From Lingula anatina (lineage: Eukaryota > Brachiopoda > Lingulata > Lingulida > Lingulidae): DNA of 64,000 nucleotides. The DNA lies in the NCBI RefSeq assembly GCF_001039355.2, contig NW_019775650.1, forward strand, positions 178,207 to 242,206, written 5' to 3'. The notes under the pieces were generated by a model, which did no database searches, was not told where the DNA came from, and saw only the letters and a list, made by a program, of their open reading frames with translations. A program made the position numbers and the translations under genes. This document shows, piece by piece, positions 13,201-26,765 of this stretch (within the stretch, counting starts at the first letter, position 1; each line of letters starts with the position of its first letter).

Positions 13201-13500
13201 ATTTAAAGAATATTTTCACACAGAGAATATTTTAAAAAAGGAAAATCAGTTAAAAGAGGAAAAATCTCTAAAGAGGCAAAATGTATATCCAACCTTCACG
13301 TGTAGTACAAGGCATGAGGATTGGACCTTTTGTCAAAGAGCCTCGATCACTTAACTGTCGATGTGGCACATCATGCCCCCTTTAGGCAGAAATCCCATTC
13401 CATCTCTTTAGAAGCCATTCTCTTTTACCATCATTATGCAACATACAATGATAAGCCAATTTCATCAAGCATCTTAAATACCACTGTAAAACATTTAGGG
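10247..13500. other. AT-rich 3' flank and intergenic DNA
   Basis: About 3.2 kb without a recognisable exon on either strand. It contains the probable tetraspanin 3' UTR, a small inverted repeat at 11496-11562 and AT-rich filler. Confidence 0.5.
11496..11562. repeat. small hairpin repeat with GCTGCCCTCTA ends
   Basis: The arm GCTGCCCTCTATCAGCATAA is matched in reverse by TTATGCCAATAGAGGGCAGTGC, with a short spacer containing GTAAC and GTTAC. The CTAGAGGGCAG end motif recurs alone at 2428, 8092 and 11609, suggesting an abundant MITE or SINE family in this genome. Confidence 0.65.
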
Positions 13501-13521
13501 CACATAATCCTACGGACAGAN

Positions 13522-13701
13522 AGCATTTTGAAAGTTTGTGTTTCGGCAAGTAAATGTGGCTGTGGTGTCATTACATGAGCACCCCTGTGGCAGGTCCTTG
13601 GGACAGGTGAGGTTGGGCAGGGCACTGATCCCCCAACCAGAGAGACATAACACTGTGAAAGCAGCTACAGTGAAAACAGTACTGTGATGCAGCACTTCCA
13701 T
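13522..13701 (-). CDS. N-terminal exon of a secreted or LRR membrane protein (cut by N)
   Basis: Reading from the ATG at 13701, the first 30 or so residues form a signal-peptide-like segment (VFTVAAFTVLCLSGWGISA). Next is LTCPKDLPQGCSCNDTTATF, then TCRN. The spacing C-x7-C-x-C-x8-C is that of an LRR N-terminal cap, so the protein probably continues into leucine-rich repeats. The frame reaches an ambiguous base at 13521, and nothing beyond it is recognisable as LRR sequence. A splice acceptor (TTTGTTCCAG) lies just upstream at about 13722, so the 5' UTR is probably spliced. Which LRR family it belongs to cannot be said. Confidence 0.55.
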
Positions 13702-14189
13702 TTTACTGTTTGTGGCGAACCTGGAACAAAAAAAAAACTCAGAATTTATATATAAGTCAGTGCACTGAATGCATACCAACAAGAAAAAATCAATAGGAAC
13801 ATAAACATGTCTCTTACAGAAAAGTAATTGCCCATTTTTTGCAGATTGCCTAAACAATACACAGTAAAAATCTAATCCACAGAAAAAAACAACAAGATAA
13901 AATGAAAGCTAATTATAATGCCTACTTAAAAGTCTTTTAATCTAACACAAAATTATATGAATAGGTTATATACAATGAACTAATGAAACTTCACTAAAAA
14001 TAAATGAAATTGTTTGTATAAAGAATAATAATATTATCATGCTTTCAGAAGTGCATTTTCCCAAATTGTTTGTTATCTGATGGCAATCTTCGCATCATAA
14101 GACAGTTGAACCCTCCAATTTCATCAACATTTCTTGTCAGCATATTACATGCTCTGAGCATTATCTCCGTTTTTGAAATTTTCATTACA

Positions 14190-14420
14190 AGTATTTTACA
14201 TAAAGCTTAACAAAGTCTTGCAAAGGACTTCAAATTGAAGAATGATCAAGCATCAAACTTATTTTATTTCAATTTAGAAATAATTGAAAATAAATTAAAA
14301 ATAATAATAATGATAATCAAATATCTTTAATTTATTTGCCTTAAAAGATGAACTAATAAAATTCCAAGTGTGCAATTTTCAAAGCATGTCGAGCACCAGC
14401 TCAATACTACTTCACTGCTT

Positions 14421-14456
<36 letters not shown>

Positions 14457-14890
14457 CCCCTCCCATTCTGCCCTACTCAAGTCTAACAGGGCATGCAGCC
14501 AGTGTCGGCAAAAAAATAATTTGGAGTAAAAAAAATTATCTTNTATTTTACATAAAGCTTAACAAAGTCTTGCAAAGGACTTCAAATTGAAGAATGATCA
14601 AGCATCAAACTTATTTTATTTCAATTTGGAAATAATTGAAAATAAATTAATAATAATAATAATAATAATAATCAAATATCTTTAATTTATTTGCCTTAAA
14701 AGATTAACTATAAAATTCCAAGTGTGCAATTTTCAAAGCATGTCGAGCACCAGCTCAATACTACTTCACTGCTTGTTATTTTTTGTATACCCAACCATGC
14801 TGCGCTACTCAAGTCTAACAGTGCATGCAGCCAGTGTCGGACAAAAAGATAATTTGGAGTAATAAAAATTATCTTAAAATGCGATAAAAA
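14190..14890. repeat. near-identical tandem copies flanking an N
   Basis: Bases 14190-14542 and 14544-14880 are the same sequence with a few substitutions and a different poly-T length. Both begin with a TATTTTACATAAAGC block and both end with AATTTGGAGTAA. They meet at a single N at 14543. This is what two haplotype copies placed end to end at a scaffold join would look like. Confidence 0.8.
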
Positions 14891-15909
14891 TACACACAGG
14901 CCATCGATGTTAACATTAAAGAAATACAAAATATATTACAAGCTATAACTGCGAACTTCTTTTTCAAAACAATCCATCTGTTTACCTTTAAAGTATGTTG
15001 AGATCACATTCCGTCCGCAACACCACGACGCAACAGGTACCTGCTTCACGGCGAATCAAAAGTAGGTCAAAGTAAAGGTGTAAATAATCGGGCTTAAATT
15101 CTTTCTGCTCAATGATTGGATGGCTTTTGTGAAAGTTGGTCTGATATTTTTGGGCTTTTTTTGGCAATACTAGATAAGTCATTGGTGCAGATACATGATT
15201 TTTATATCTGTTGAGTACAAAAATGAAAACAATTTGTTAATTATTCATAAAATACCAAGAAAACCTTCTCCCGCCTTCCCAGGGACTGACAAATTTGACC
15301 AATCAAGATGTACTTCCAAGCGCGTGCACTGGAAGACATATTGTATTTTTCTTGATGAAGGCAACTTTTGGTTTTAAACAGCGAATTAAAATAATATTTT
15401 GACCCGGAAAATCACTGCTGACACGATTTCAGTGTTGAAGATAGCCAAGGACGACTGTATATGACGTGATCAAAGGTAAGCTTACAGATTGCCTTCTTAT
15501 GCACTGGAGATCACAAATGGAATTCGATGTTTTCTTACCTCCCAGATGGAGAGAATCTTAAAACCGAGTAATTGAAAAGGTTGTAAAGCAATCATTTTAA
15601 GTGTAGGCATTCCGTGCAAGGTCCTTAAGCAACGGATAAACTACCGAATGCTTGAATACCTAGAGTGCGTAACTGGGAGTTTGCAGAGAGCCACAGTTGA
15701 TCAAGGTTATCGACGAATAGAACAGTTCGCGTTGCTTTATCCATTAATGGATTATTTCTTAAAACTTAATTCATTTTAATCCTCTAATATTTGTTTAATT
15801 AATTGTAGAAAATTCATCAAACCAGAAATAATCTGGTGGCTAAGGTGTGCTTCTGATATCCTGTTTATGTTACGCCCTCCTACATGTTTTGTTTTCTCTA
15901 CTTCTGTGG

Positions 15910-16093
15910 ATAATGGTAGGTATATCAGAAAAATTTTCAAACTGATCAGAAAATTAAAATACTTATATCATCTGAAAGGTAATGCAAAAACCGGATGAAA
16001 TCATTTGGAATTTTTTAAATATTCCTACAAGCAACAAAGATATTGAAGTTTTTTAACTGCAAAAATCCACCAAAAGTGTCCACACTTCTCAGC
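15910..16093 (+). repeat. 184-bp direct repeat, copy 1 (copy 2 at 19228-19411)
   Basis: This segment, from TAGGTATATCAGAAAAATT to CACACTTCTCAGC, is almost base-for-base the same as 19228-19411. One difference is seen in the middle (TTTGGAA against TTTGAAA). Copy 1 stops at the N at 16094. LCMT1 and POLD3 exon 1 lie between the copies. Confidence 0.85.
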
Positions 16094-16412
16094 NTCAGAG
16101 AATAAATACACTCAGTACGTCCCAACACCAACCTCACCTATGTGATCTAAGATTGACAATGAAGGAAGGAAAAAAGAATCCCCTCTGTTTTACTGTGTCC
16201 TACAAAAACCCTCACACATATGTTCTAAGACTGAAAAGGAAGCAAGGCTTTCCCCAGAGAGCCACCCAGTCGCCATTTGCCTCAACAGACTCCCTATATT
16301 TTCAAAGACTGCTGGAAGTCTTACAAAATTTCTGGGTTGGTGGATTAGTTGTTTGGTTGGTTAATACCCTAAATCCTGGGGAAACCCCTGAAATGAAGGA
16401 AAAGAAACCTAC

Positions 16413-18879
<2,467 letters not shown>

Positions 18880-21800
18880 ATGGCGGTGGACCAAATTTAC
18901 CTGGAAAATCTTGATGAGTTTGTAAATGACGAGAATAAAGTGGTAGGTAATTTTTGGAAAGTGAGAAAAGAAGTTATTTTTGTGGCTCAATGAAATTGTT
19001 TTGATTTTAACTTGTCTTTTGATTTGTAACAGTGAACGTAGGACCTTCATACTCCTGCCCTGGGCTGCTGCTTTCGATCTCGACTAGTAGCTCGTACAGG
19101 ATTACCCCTGGCTCGTATATTTATCTCGAGTTCATGCATACCACTCATTTAGTCAGAAAAGAACACAGATGCCTGTTAACTAAAAATATCACCAGGCTTG
19201 AACGTCTATTTAGCAGTTTGGGTGTAGTAGTTAGGTATATCAGAAAAATTTTCAAACTGATCAGAAAATTAAAATACTTATATCATCTGAAAGGTAATGC
19301 AAAAACCGGATGAAATCATTTGAAATTTTTTAAATATTCCTACAAGCAACAAAGATATTGAAGTTTTTTAACTGCAAAAATCCACCAAAAGTGTCCACAC
19401 TTCTCAGCTCAAAACCTGTGCCCACTGACCAGCAATGATCACTCAGGCGCAGCAGAGCACCCTGTGTGTCTTTGTGTGCTCAGCCTATTGTCTGGCTCAC
19501 ATAGCCTGTGACTAATCAGGGCAGAGCTATTTCCCTGTGGTAATTTTCACATCATGTAATATTGCGGATTAAATTAACTATACTTCGCAACCTTCAAATT
19601 TNTCTTTTAACTGCAAAAATCCACCAAAAGTGTCCACACTTCTCAGCTCAAAACCTGTGCCCACTGACCAGCAGTGATCACTCAGGCGCAGCAGAGCACC
19701 CTGTGTGTCTTTGTGTGCTCAGCCTATTGTCTGGCTCACATAGCCTGTGACTAATCAGGGCAAAGCTATTTCCCTGTGATAATTTTCACATCATGTAATA
19801 TTGCGGATTAAATTAACTATACTTCGCAACCTTCAAATTTCATGATTTTTCTACATAATTAATATAGCAAATTTCATAAACTTTGCTGGATATAAATTTC
19901 AAAAAGATGATACCAGCACTTGCCTGAAATTTTTTAGCATTTTGTAGAGGCAAAACTTAAAACAAGCAGAACCGAAACTTGTCAAATACAGAAAACATGG
20001 GAAAATCACGTGACCGGATTTTACTCTTTGATTTACAACTTATTTAGTTAATGGCTTGTATTAGTTTTTTTACGCGGCGCTAAAAGAGAGATTTAAAAAA
20101 GGGGTTCCATAGGCGAACTGTCAGCAGGCCGACTTCAGTTTTACACTTCACTGCCCGTGGATAGTTACGACTGTAGCGCCCCTAGCGGATTGTGATCTAC
20201 CTACCACAGATACATGTACTGGTAATAAGTTCCACTATTGACCCATTAGAGCCTGCGTCATCAAAACAAACAGCAGCCATTCTGGAGGGAGACCGGAATC
20301 GTCTGCTGCGCATGAACAAGCCATGTCAGTAGTTCACTTTTCGTTTTCTGTATTCCCTTTGATAATTAACCGAGCAAAATGATGAATTACTGCAGGTTAT
20401 TTGATCGAGAAAAGATAACTAACTTTACAAGCGTTCACACTTGCCTGCAGTGGTAACAATCCATGATGAAGGAACTAAAACAATAAACGGAGGAGAGACG
20501 GCTAGGTGGCTTTGAAAAGTAAAGGAATAAAACTAATCTATTTTATAGCAAAGAATGAAGAGCCAGCTGTGCAGATTTTACCATAAAAGAAAAAACAGTA
20601 CAAAACCAAAGACCTAGGTGTGTACGTTTGGGGCACACGTACACTGCATATTTATTTAAAGTAGTGCCCAATAAGTTTGGGTGGAGAGTGTATTAATTTG
20701 TTAAAACGTGTGGAAATACCCAGGCAGGGTTTCGACTTTTATAGTGAAGACTCACCTATTGCCTTGGGTGTAATTTGTTATCAGTTACGGTGCTCTCTAG
20801 ATTTTATCGGCTGTCACCTACCTCTTTAATACCTGGTTAGCATTATTGCCAATTAGTGTCAAGGCTATATTTGTACTGTACACAGCTGAGCTGGGCCAAT
20901 TAAATCAATTACCTGTATGAAGTGTATTTGGAAGTTAGTGACTTAATTTTCGATTTGATGTAGTGATAAGAGTAATTTTATTTTGCAAGTAAATTCTACC
21001 TCAGGTGTAATTGACATATAACCTCATGAAATGAATTTGCACTTTCCTCTGTAAAAATGTTAAATTCTGCTCCTTTCAACTGTAATGTTGTAAGTTACAA
21101 TATGAATAAAAATCACAATGTTATCTTTCTATTAATTAACATTTAGGAAATTGATCAGGCATTTCCCACCAAGCCACACTGATTGGGTGCAAGTAAATTA
21201 TTAAAAAAAATAAAAATAAATAAATAAAAAACGGAAGCTTTTGATGACAGGTACAAAAGGCAGCTAGATGACACGCAAGGTAGAAGCAGCAAAAAATATT
21301 CCTAGATCTTTGTGACCAGCTGAGGAGACGGGATCTGAGCATCAGGAGAGTGAAATCCAGTGCATGACAGGAATTATTTAATTGAAGCGACACTCAGAAC
21401 TCAGCATTTCATGTTCATGCAAAATGTGTACTTTTCCTATATGTTTAAGCAAATGGTTGCAGAAATGAAGATCAATTCATGAACTGCATTATTGTTATTT
21501 TACATTGGACATCATAAATACATAAGTGTTAAAAATGCCTTGCTTCTGTGAATGACTGAATAATAATAAAATCCTAACTATGTTGCCTGTATGAATGGTT
21601 GCATTCATGGTGAATATTAAACTCTCTCAAACAACAGTCTTGTTACATGTACTTTCTAATGAACCAAAATGAAGTACAAGAATGCTGAAATTATTTCTGA
21701 CAGCTTCACGATGTAGAGATAAGTCATAACTGACAGCAATATTTCATGACGTCACTGTAATGGGTTAATACCAGTATGTAGAACTCAAATGCGATCTTCA

Positions 21801-24800
21801 AGAGGTTTGCTATGCGTACCTTAAGGTCTATATCGGTCCATTTCGACCCATTTCTATCCATTCCTATATTTTAAAGGATCGGTTATACTGGATTTGTTTT
21901 AATAAATGATTGCGTGGTCTGTTTTTCATACATAGGAGAAAGAAGCATTCATACCAAGTAGACCCAAAGAATATACTCCAAAAGCGCCCGTAGAATTTGT
22001 CAGGAATGTCTGGGGTGGGTTTTTACCGTTTCAAATTCTTATAAATTAAGAGTGTGAAACCATATTCTGATATACATATTAGTCTGTGTTGAAAGTTTGC
22101 TTGAAGTCAACATTTTACTATACGTAAAATGGTATAATATATAACTCTGTTAATGTTTATTCACTTTTATGTTCCTTAACTTTAGATAATTAAATGTTCA
22201 TTAGTACTTGAATATTTTCCGAACATTTATCCTTCCATATATATAGGTTCCAGTGCTGGTGCTGGAAGTGGAGAATTTCATGTGTACAGAGGTACACGGC
22301 GGAGAGAATATGCCAGGCAAAAGTTTATGACAGAGAAGACAGAAAAGGTTGTCAAGATGAGCATTATTGTTGTTTTGACTGGTATACTGTTTGATAATAT
22401 GAAACATTTATGTTTGACAAAAACGTCAGTTATTTGACCTTGCTGTAATTAATCAGTGAATAATTATCCAATGATAGCCCATATGGTGGGTGTGAGAAAA
22501 AACTTTTCACTTTTGTTATCAAAATAGCATTCACTTGCTTATGTTTTAATATTTCTATATAATTTGAATGGATTACAGGAAAAAGAAGATGCTGAATATC
22601 ATCGTAAGTTGGAAGCTAACAAGCAGGCAGCAGAAAGCAAAACTGCTAAGAAAAGAGCAAAAAGGTAGGTAATAATGTGTTTTCCATGAGAATGTCTTAT
22701 TTACTTCTTGAAAATTGAAATTGATAATTTATTTTGGAGATGCTTTATCAAAAGTACGAATAAAGAGCCTTTTAAGGCAAATATAATTTCAATATATCCC
22801 TCTTGCATAATGTTAACTTATAAGCGTGCATCACAGAATGTTATTGTACCACCAGCGTTAGCGCTGGCGGTACACATGGTTTTAGTCCCGACCGGATCGT
22901 TCCGCCGGCTCCGCCTACAAGTTACCGTTACCGCTTCTCCTACTAGACGGTAAGGGACCCCATACCCATCTCTTGNTGCCTTGTTTCAATGATGATAAGT
23001 CTGAGGGCATGTCTATCATAATCATATATTAAAAGAAAAATTAAGCTAATCATCTTTGATATTTCTGTTTTCAGGACTCCAATGCCCTCTATATAGCAGA
23101 TTATGATACATTAAAAGGGAGTTTGTTACAGAGTAAAGAGTAAGTGAGGCAATACTCTGTTTTCCAGGGCTTGCTAATGAGGCAGTCAATTATTATAACG
23201 GTTAAATGAAAATGAAAGTTGTAATAATTTTACACGTTATTTATATATTGATTTATTCGCTAATTGACAATTAGCTGATTAGTTAATAACCAGCTTATTA
23301 ATAATTATTTAATAAAATTTTTATTAGTCTGTTTATCAGTTAATTTTTGATTGAAGAAACTTCTTAAAGTACTGACAGCTGTATAACAAATGGCATACTT
23401 ATAAATTTCGATGTATAGATGTTTTAGGCAAATGCCTTACATGCAGTTTATGAATTAAAACTATAAGATGCCATTGCTTGCTTTGTTTCAGGTTCAGTGC
23501 CATTAGATCAGATGAATGTAAACCAAGATCTTTGGAGGAGCTGGAAAAATTAGAGGCAGCTTCACGTCCAGTTATCACAGAGCAACCTGCTAAGGTAAAA
23601 TACAAAACCTCATTTATAGTACCCTTTGTTTAAGGAAATCAGTGGGCATTAAACCTTTTTCATACATATTAATTAAAAAGACATTAGAACATATGACCTA
23701 GAAATTTCAACTCTTTTCTCTTAGTCATCAAACCTTACCATATGCAGCAATGTAAACAAAGTTAGGATCAGTAAATTAATTTTATGTAATGGATATAGGG
23801 ACAAGATAGTGAATGGCACTTGTGATGATGAAAAGGAGATGTTGAGAGGTCAAAAAGAGGCCAAAAAGGAAAGCAATTTATTTAACAGTTTTGGATATTG
23901 ACTTTTCTTATTGGTTCATTATGTTATTCTACTAGGTTACAACAATGAATGGCACCAGTGGTTCCAAGCCCAAGCCCAAACAACCCGCTGGCATTGCTGG
24001 CATGTTTTCTAATGTCTCAAAGAAGAAAGAAGACAAAGAAGAAAACAAAAAGGAGGATGGGAAAGGGGACCAAGAGCAAAAAGAAACGGTGAGTGAACTG
24101 GTTAAGATTAAAATGAAAGATTGGGGACAAGATTATACTGTTTTGTTATTTAGTAAGGAGATTTATGCAAAGAGAGTGTGAGAGAGATAAACCCAACAGT
24201 ACAGCATTGAAGGCTATTAACACTATAAAGAATTCCTCCTGAAGACTTAAAACTCAACAGATTGTTTTCTGTTGACGTATGTATAACATTTTTTCTTATA
24301 AAAATTTAATATCAATATTCATGTCATCAGGTGCCAGACAAGGGGAAAGGAAAACATGGTGGCATAGGATCTTTCTTCTCCAAACAACAAAATAAAGGTA
24401 AAGAAAGGGTGTGACTGAATTGTGCAATACAGCGCAACATAGCGCAATACGCTTGAAAATACAAGTCCAGCCACAAGTAAACACGGGAAAGGGTGAATTC
24501 AAACAAAATAGGTTGATATGTAAGCGAAATATATCAGTACATGTAAGTAATGAATATTGCTGATACACCACAAGAGATTGATGAATTTTTTAGTGTTGGG
24601 TCAGCTGCAATGTTGGCGAGTGGCTCTTCTTGGCCAGTAATATATCCAAGAAGAGCTACTCGCCAATTATGGCTGCTGACCTGACAATATAAAAGTCTCG
24701 CCGATTTGTTAAAGTCATAATAACTCTTCGTTTTGGCCAAAATTTGGTTTTTCCTGGAAAAAACGGCAATTTTCCCGTACTTACCAATGGTCAACGACCC

Positions 24801-26393
24801 CATTCCTGCATTCAAAGTTAATCCAGGGTTTTTTTCCTAAACGTACAGTTTTTTGTTAAAATCTCTTAAGAGATTTTAACTGACGGAGCTCTCTCTGACA
24901 GTGCATAGTCACTACTTAAAACCGCGGGAAAAGCAGACAACAACAACACTATATAACAATAATATAAAATTCATGATATATATTCGTCTTTTTGTTAAAA
25001 ATGCATTTATATCCACAATGTGTGGCATTCTGGGCTGTTGGTTATCCGACGCACTGTACAAAAACTCGCAATTTACGTCTGCGGACTGCACTAGCGTTTG
25101 GCGCCATATGTTATTTTGGTCTCGATTGAACGCTAGAATCCGCGTGACACCCAAACGTCATTGGCAACTAATGCCTTGACGATCGGGAAGAAAGGCATCG
25201 AAAGCCCTACTGACAAGCACAGATTTTAGTTTTACTACAATAACAGCCGTTTTAGTGGTAAAATGCAATAGAATATATTTCCATGCGTTGTTTACAATGT
25301 ATTTCCTGCAGATTTTTGAATCTCAAAGGAAGAGTTATTATTGCTTTAAGTTTTACCTACAATATTACTTAAAAAGTAATGCAGTTTTTTTTTTTTATAT
25401 CACCCTACGTTGTTGGAAATGGCTGTTTCTTTTGTGTGATTGCAACTAAACTTGTTTTTTCAAGTGTATTGCGCTGTATTGCAGTGTATTGCGCATTTCA
25501 GTCACACTGGTAAAGAAACAACCCAAATCTATTAGAACATAGAATATATAATTTTTATCCCTCTGTTAATGTATTTTAACTTAACTAAGTTTGTGTTATT
25601 TTAGTACTGTAACTCTCTAGAGTTTTTTTATTGTGGCTGTTAAGTGCATTGAAATGCATAATAATGGAGTGGGTTGTATAAGAAATAAATAATGAAAGTA
25701 ACTGTTATTATTCCATTAAATAAGTTTATCTGCCCCTTGAACAAGATTTAAATATGATAACTGAAGTAGGTCAATATTTGTGGCACTTCCATTTCCATTT
25801 CTGTGTATTTGTTTTGTAGAACCTACAACAAAGTCGGAGACTACAAAAGTGGAACCCAGTGTTAAAAAAGACAGTGCAGTCACCGTGAAACCACAGAGAG
25901 ATTTGAACAAAAAATCGCCACCAAAGAGAGGGTAAATCATGAAAAGATTGTTAACAGATTTCTTTAGGATGTAAATTGCTTATTCGCAATATAATTGGTT
26001 AATGGAATATTTGAAAACCATCTATAATATTGATAATCGGAAAGGTTGAAAAATTACCTCCACAGTTTTATTAAACACAAGATATTATCATGAATTTTTC
26101 ATTGTTTAATACTATATGTTTATTTATATGAATAAGTAGCAAACAGTGAAGCCTTTCACCAAACATATCCTTGTAATATTCTTCTTACACAGGCAAAAAT
26201 CTAAGAAGACCAGGAAACAGGACTCAGATGAAGAAGATGCAGCACCCCAGAAGCAGAAGAGGAGGAGAATACAAGTTGTGGAGAGTAGCAGTGAGGAGGA
26301 GGAAGAAGATGGTACGTGTGCATGTTCACGTGTGTGTGTGTGCGTGTGTGCATGTTCATGTGTGTGTGTGTGTTTTCACGTGTGTGCATGTTC

Positions 26394-26437
<44 letters not shown>

Positions 26438-26708
26438 GGAGAATACAAGTTGTGGAGAGTAGCAGAGAGGAGGAGGAAGAAGATGGTATGTGTGCGTGTT
26501 CACGTGTGTGTGTGTGTTCACGTGTGTGCGTGTGTGCATGTTCATGTGTGTGTGTGTGTTCACGTGTGTGTGTGTGTGCATGTTCATGTGTGTGTGTTCA
26601 CGTGTGTGTGTGTGTGTGCGTGCTGTGTGCATGTTCATGTGTGTGTGTGCGCGTGTTCACGTGTGTTCATGTGTGTGTGTATGCGTGTTCATGTGTGTGT
26701 GTGTTCAC

Positions 26709-26765
<57 letters not shown>

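Larger units (their letters stand above)
13860..16100. other. non-coding stretch with duplicated segments around N's
   Basis: No exon was recognised. It holds a duplicated 340-bp segment on either side of an N at 14543 (separate entry), a poly-T run at about 14420-14453, and the first copy of a repeat at 15910-16093 that ends at the N at 16094. The final exons of LCMT1 should lie here but were not found. Confidence 0.5.

Noticed and set aside
24901-25179. Frames inside the Mutator-like element
   Set aside because: Short, present on both strands, with no transposase motif such as a DDE or zinc-finger region.
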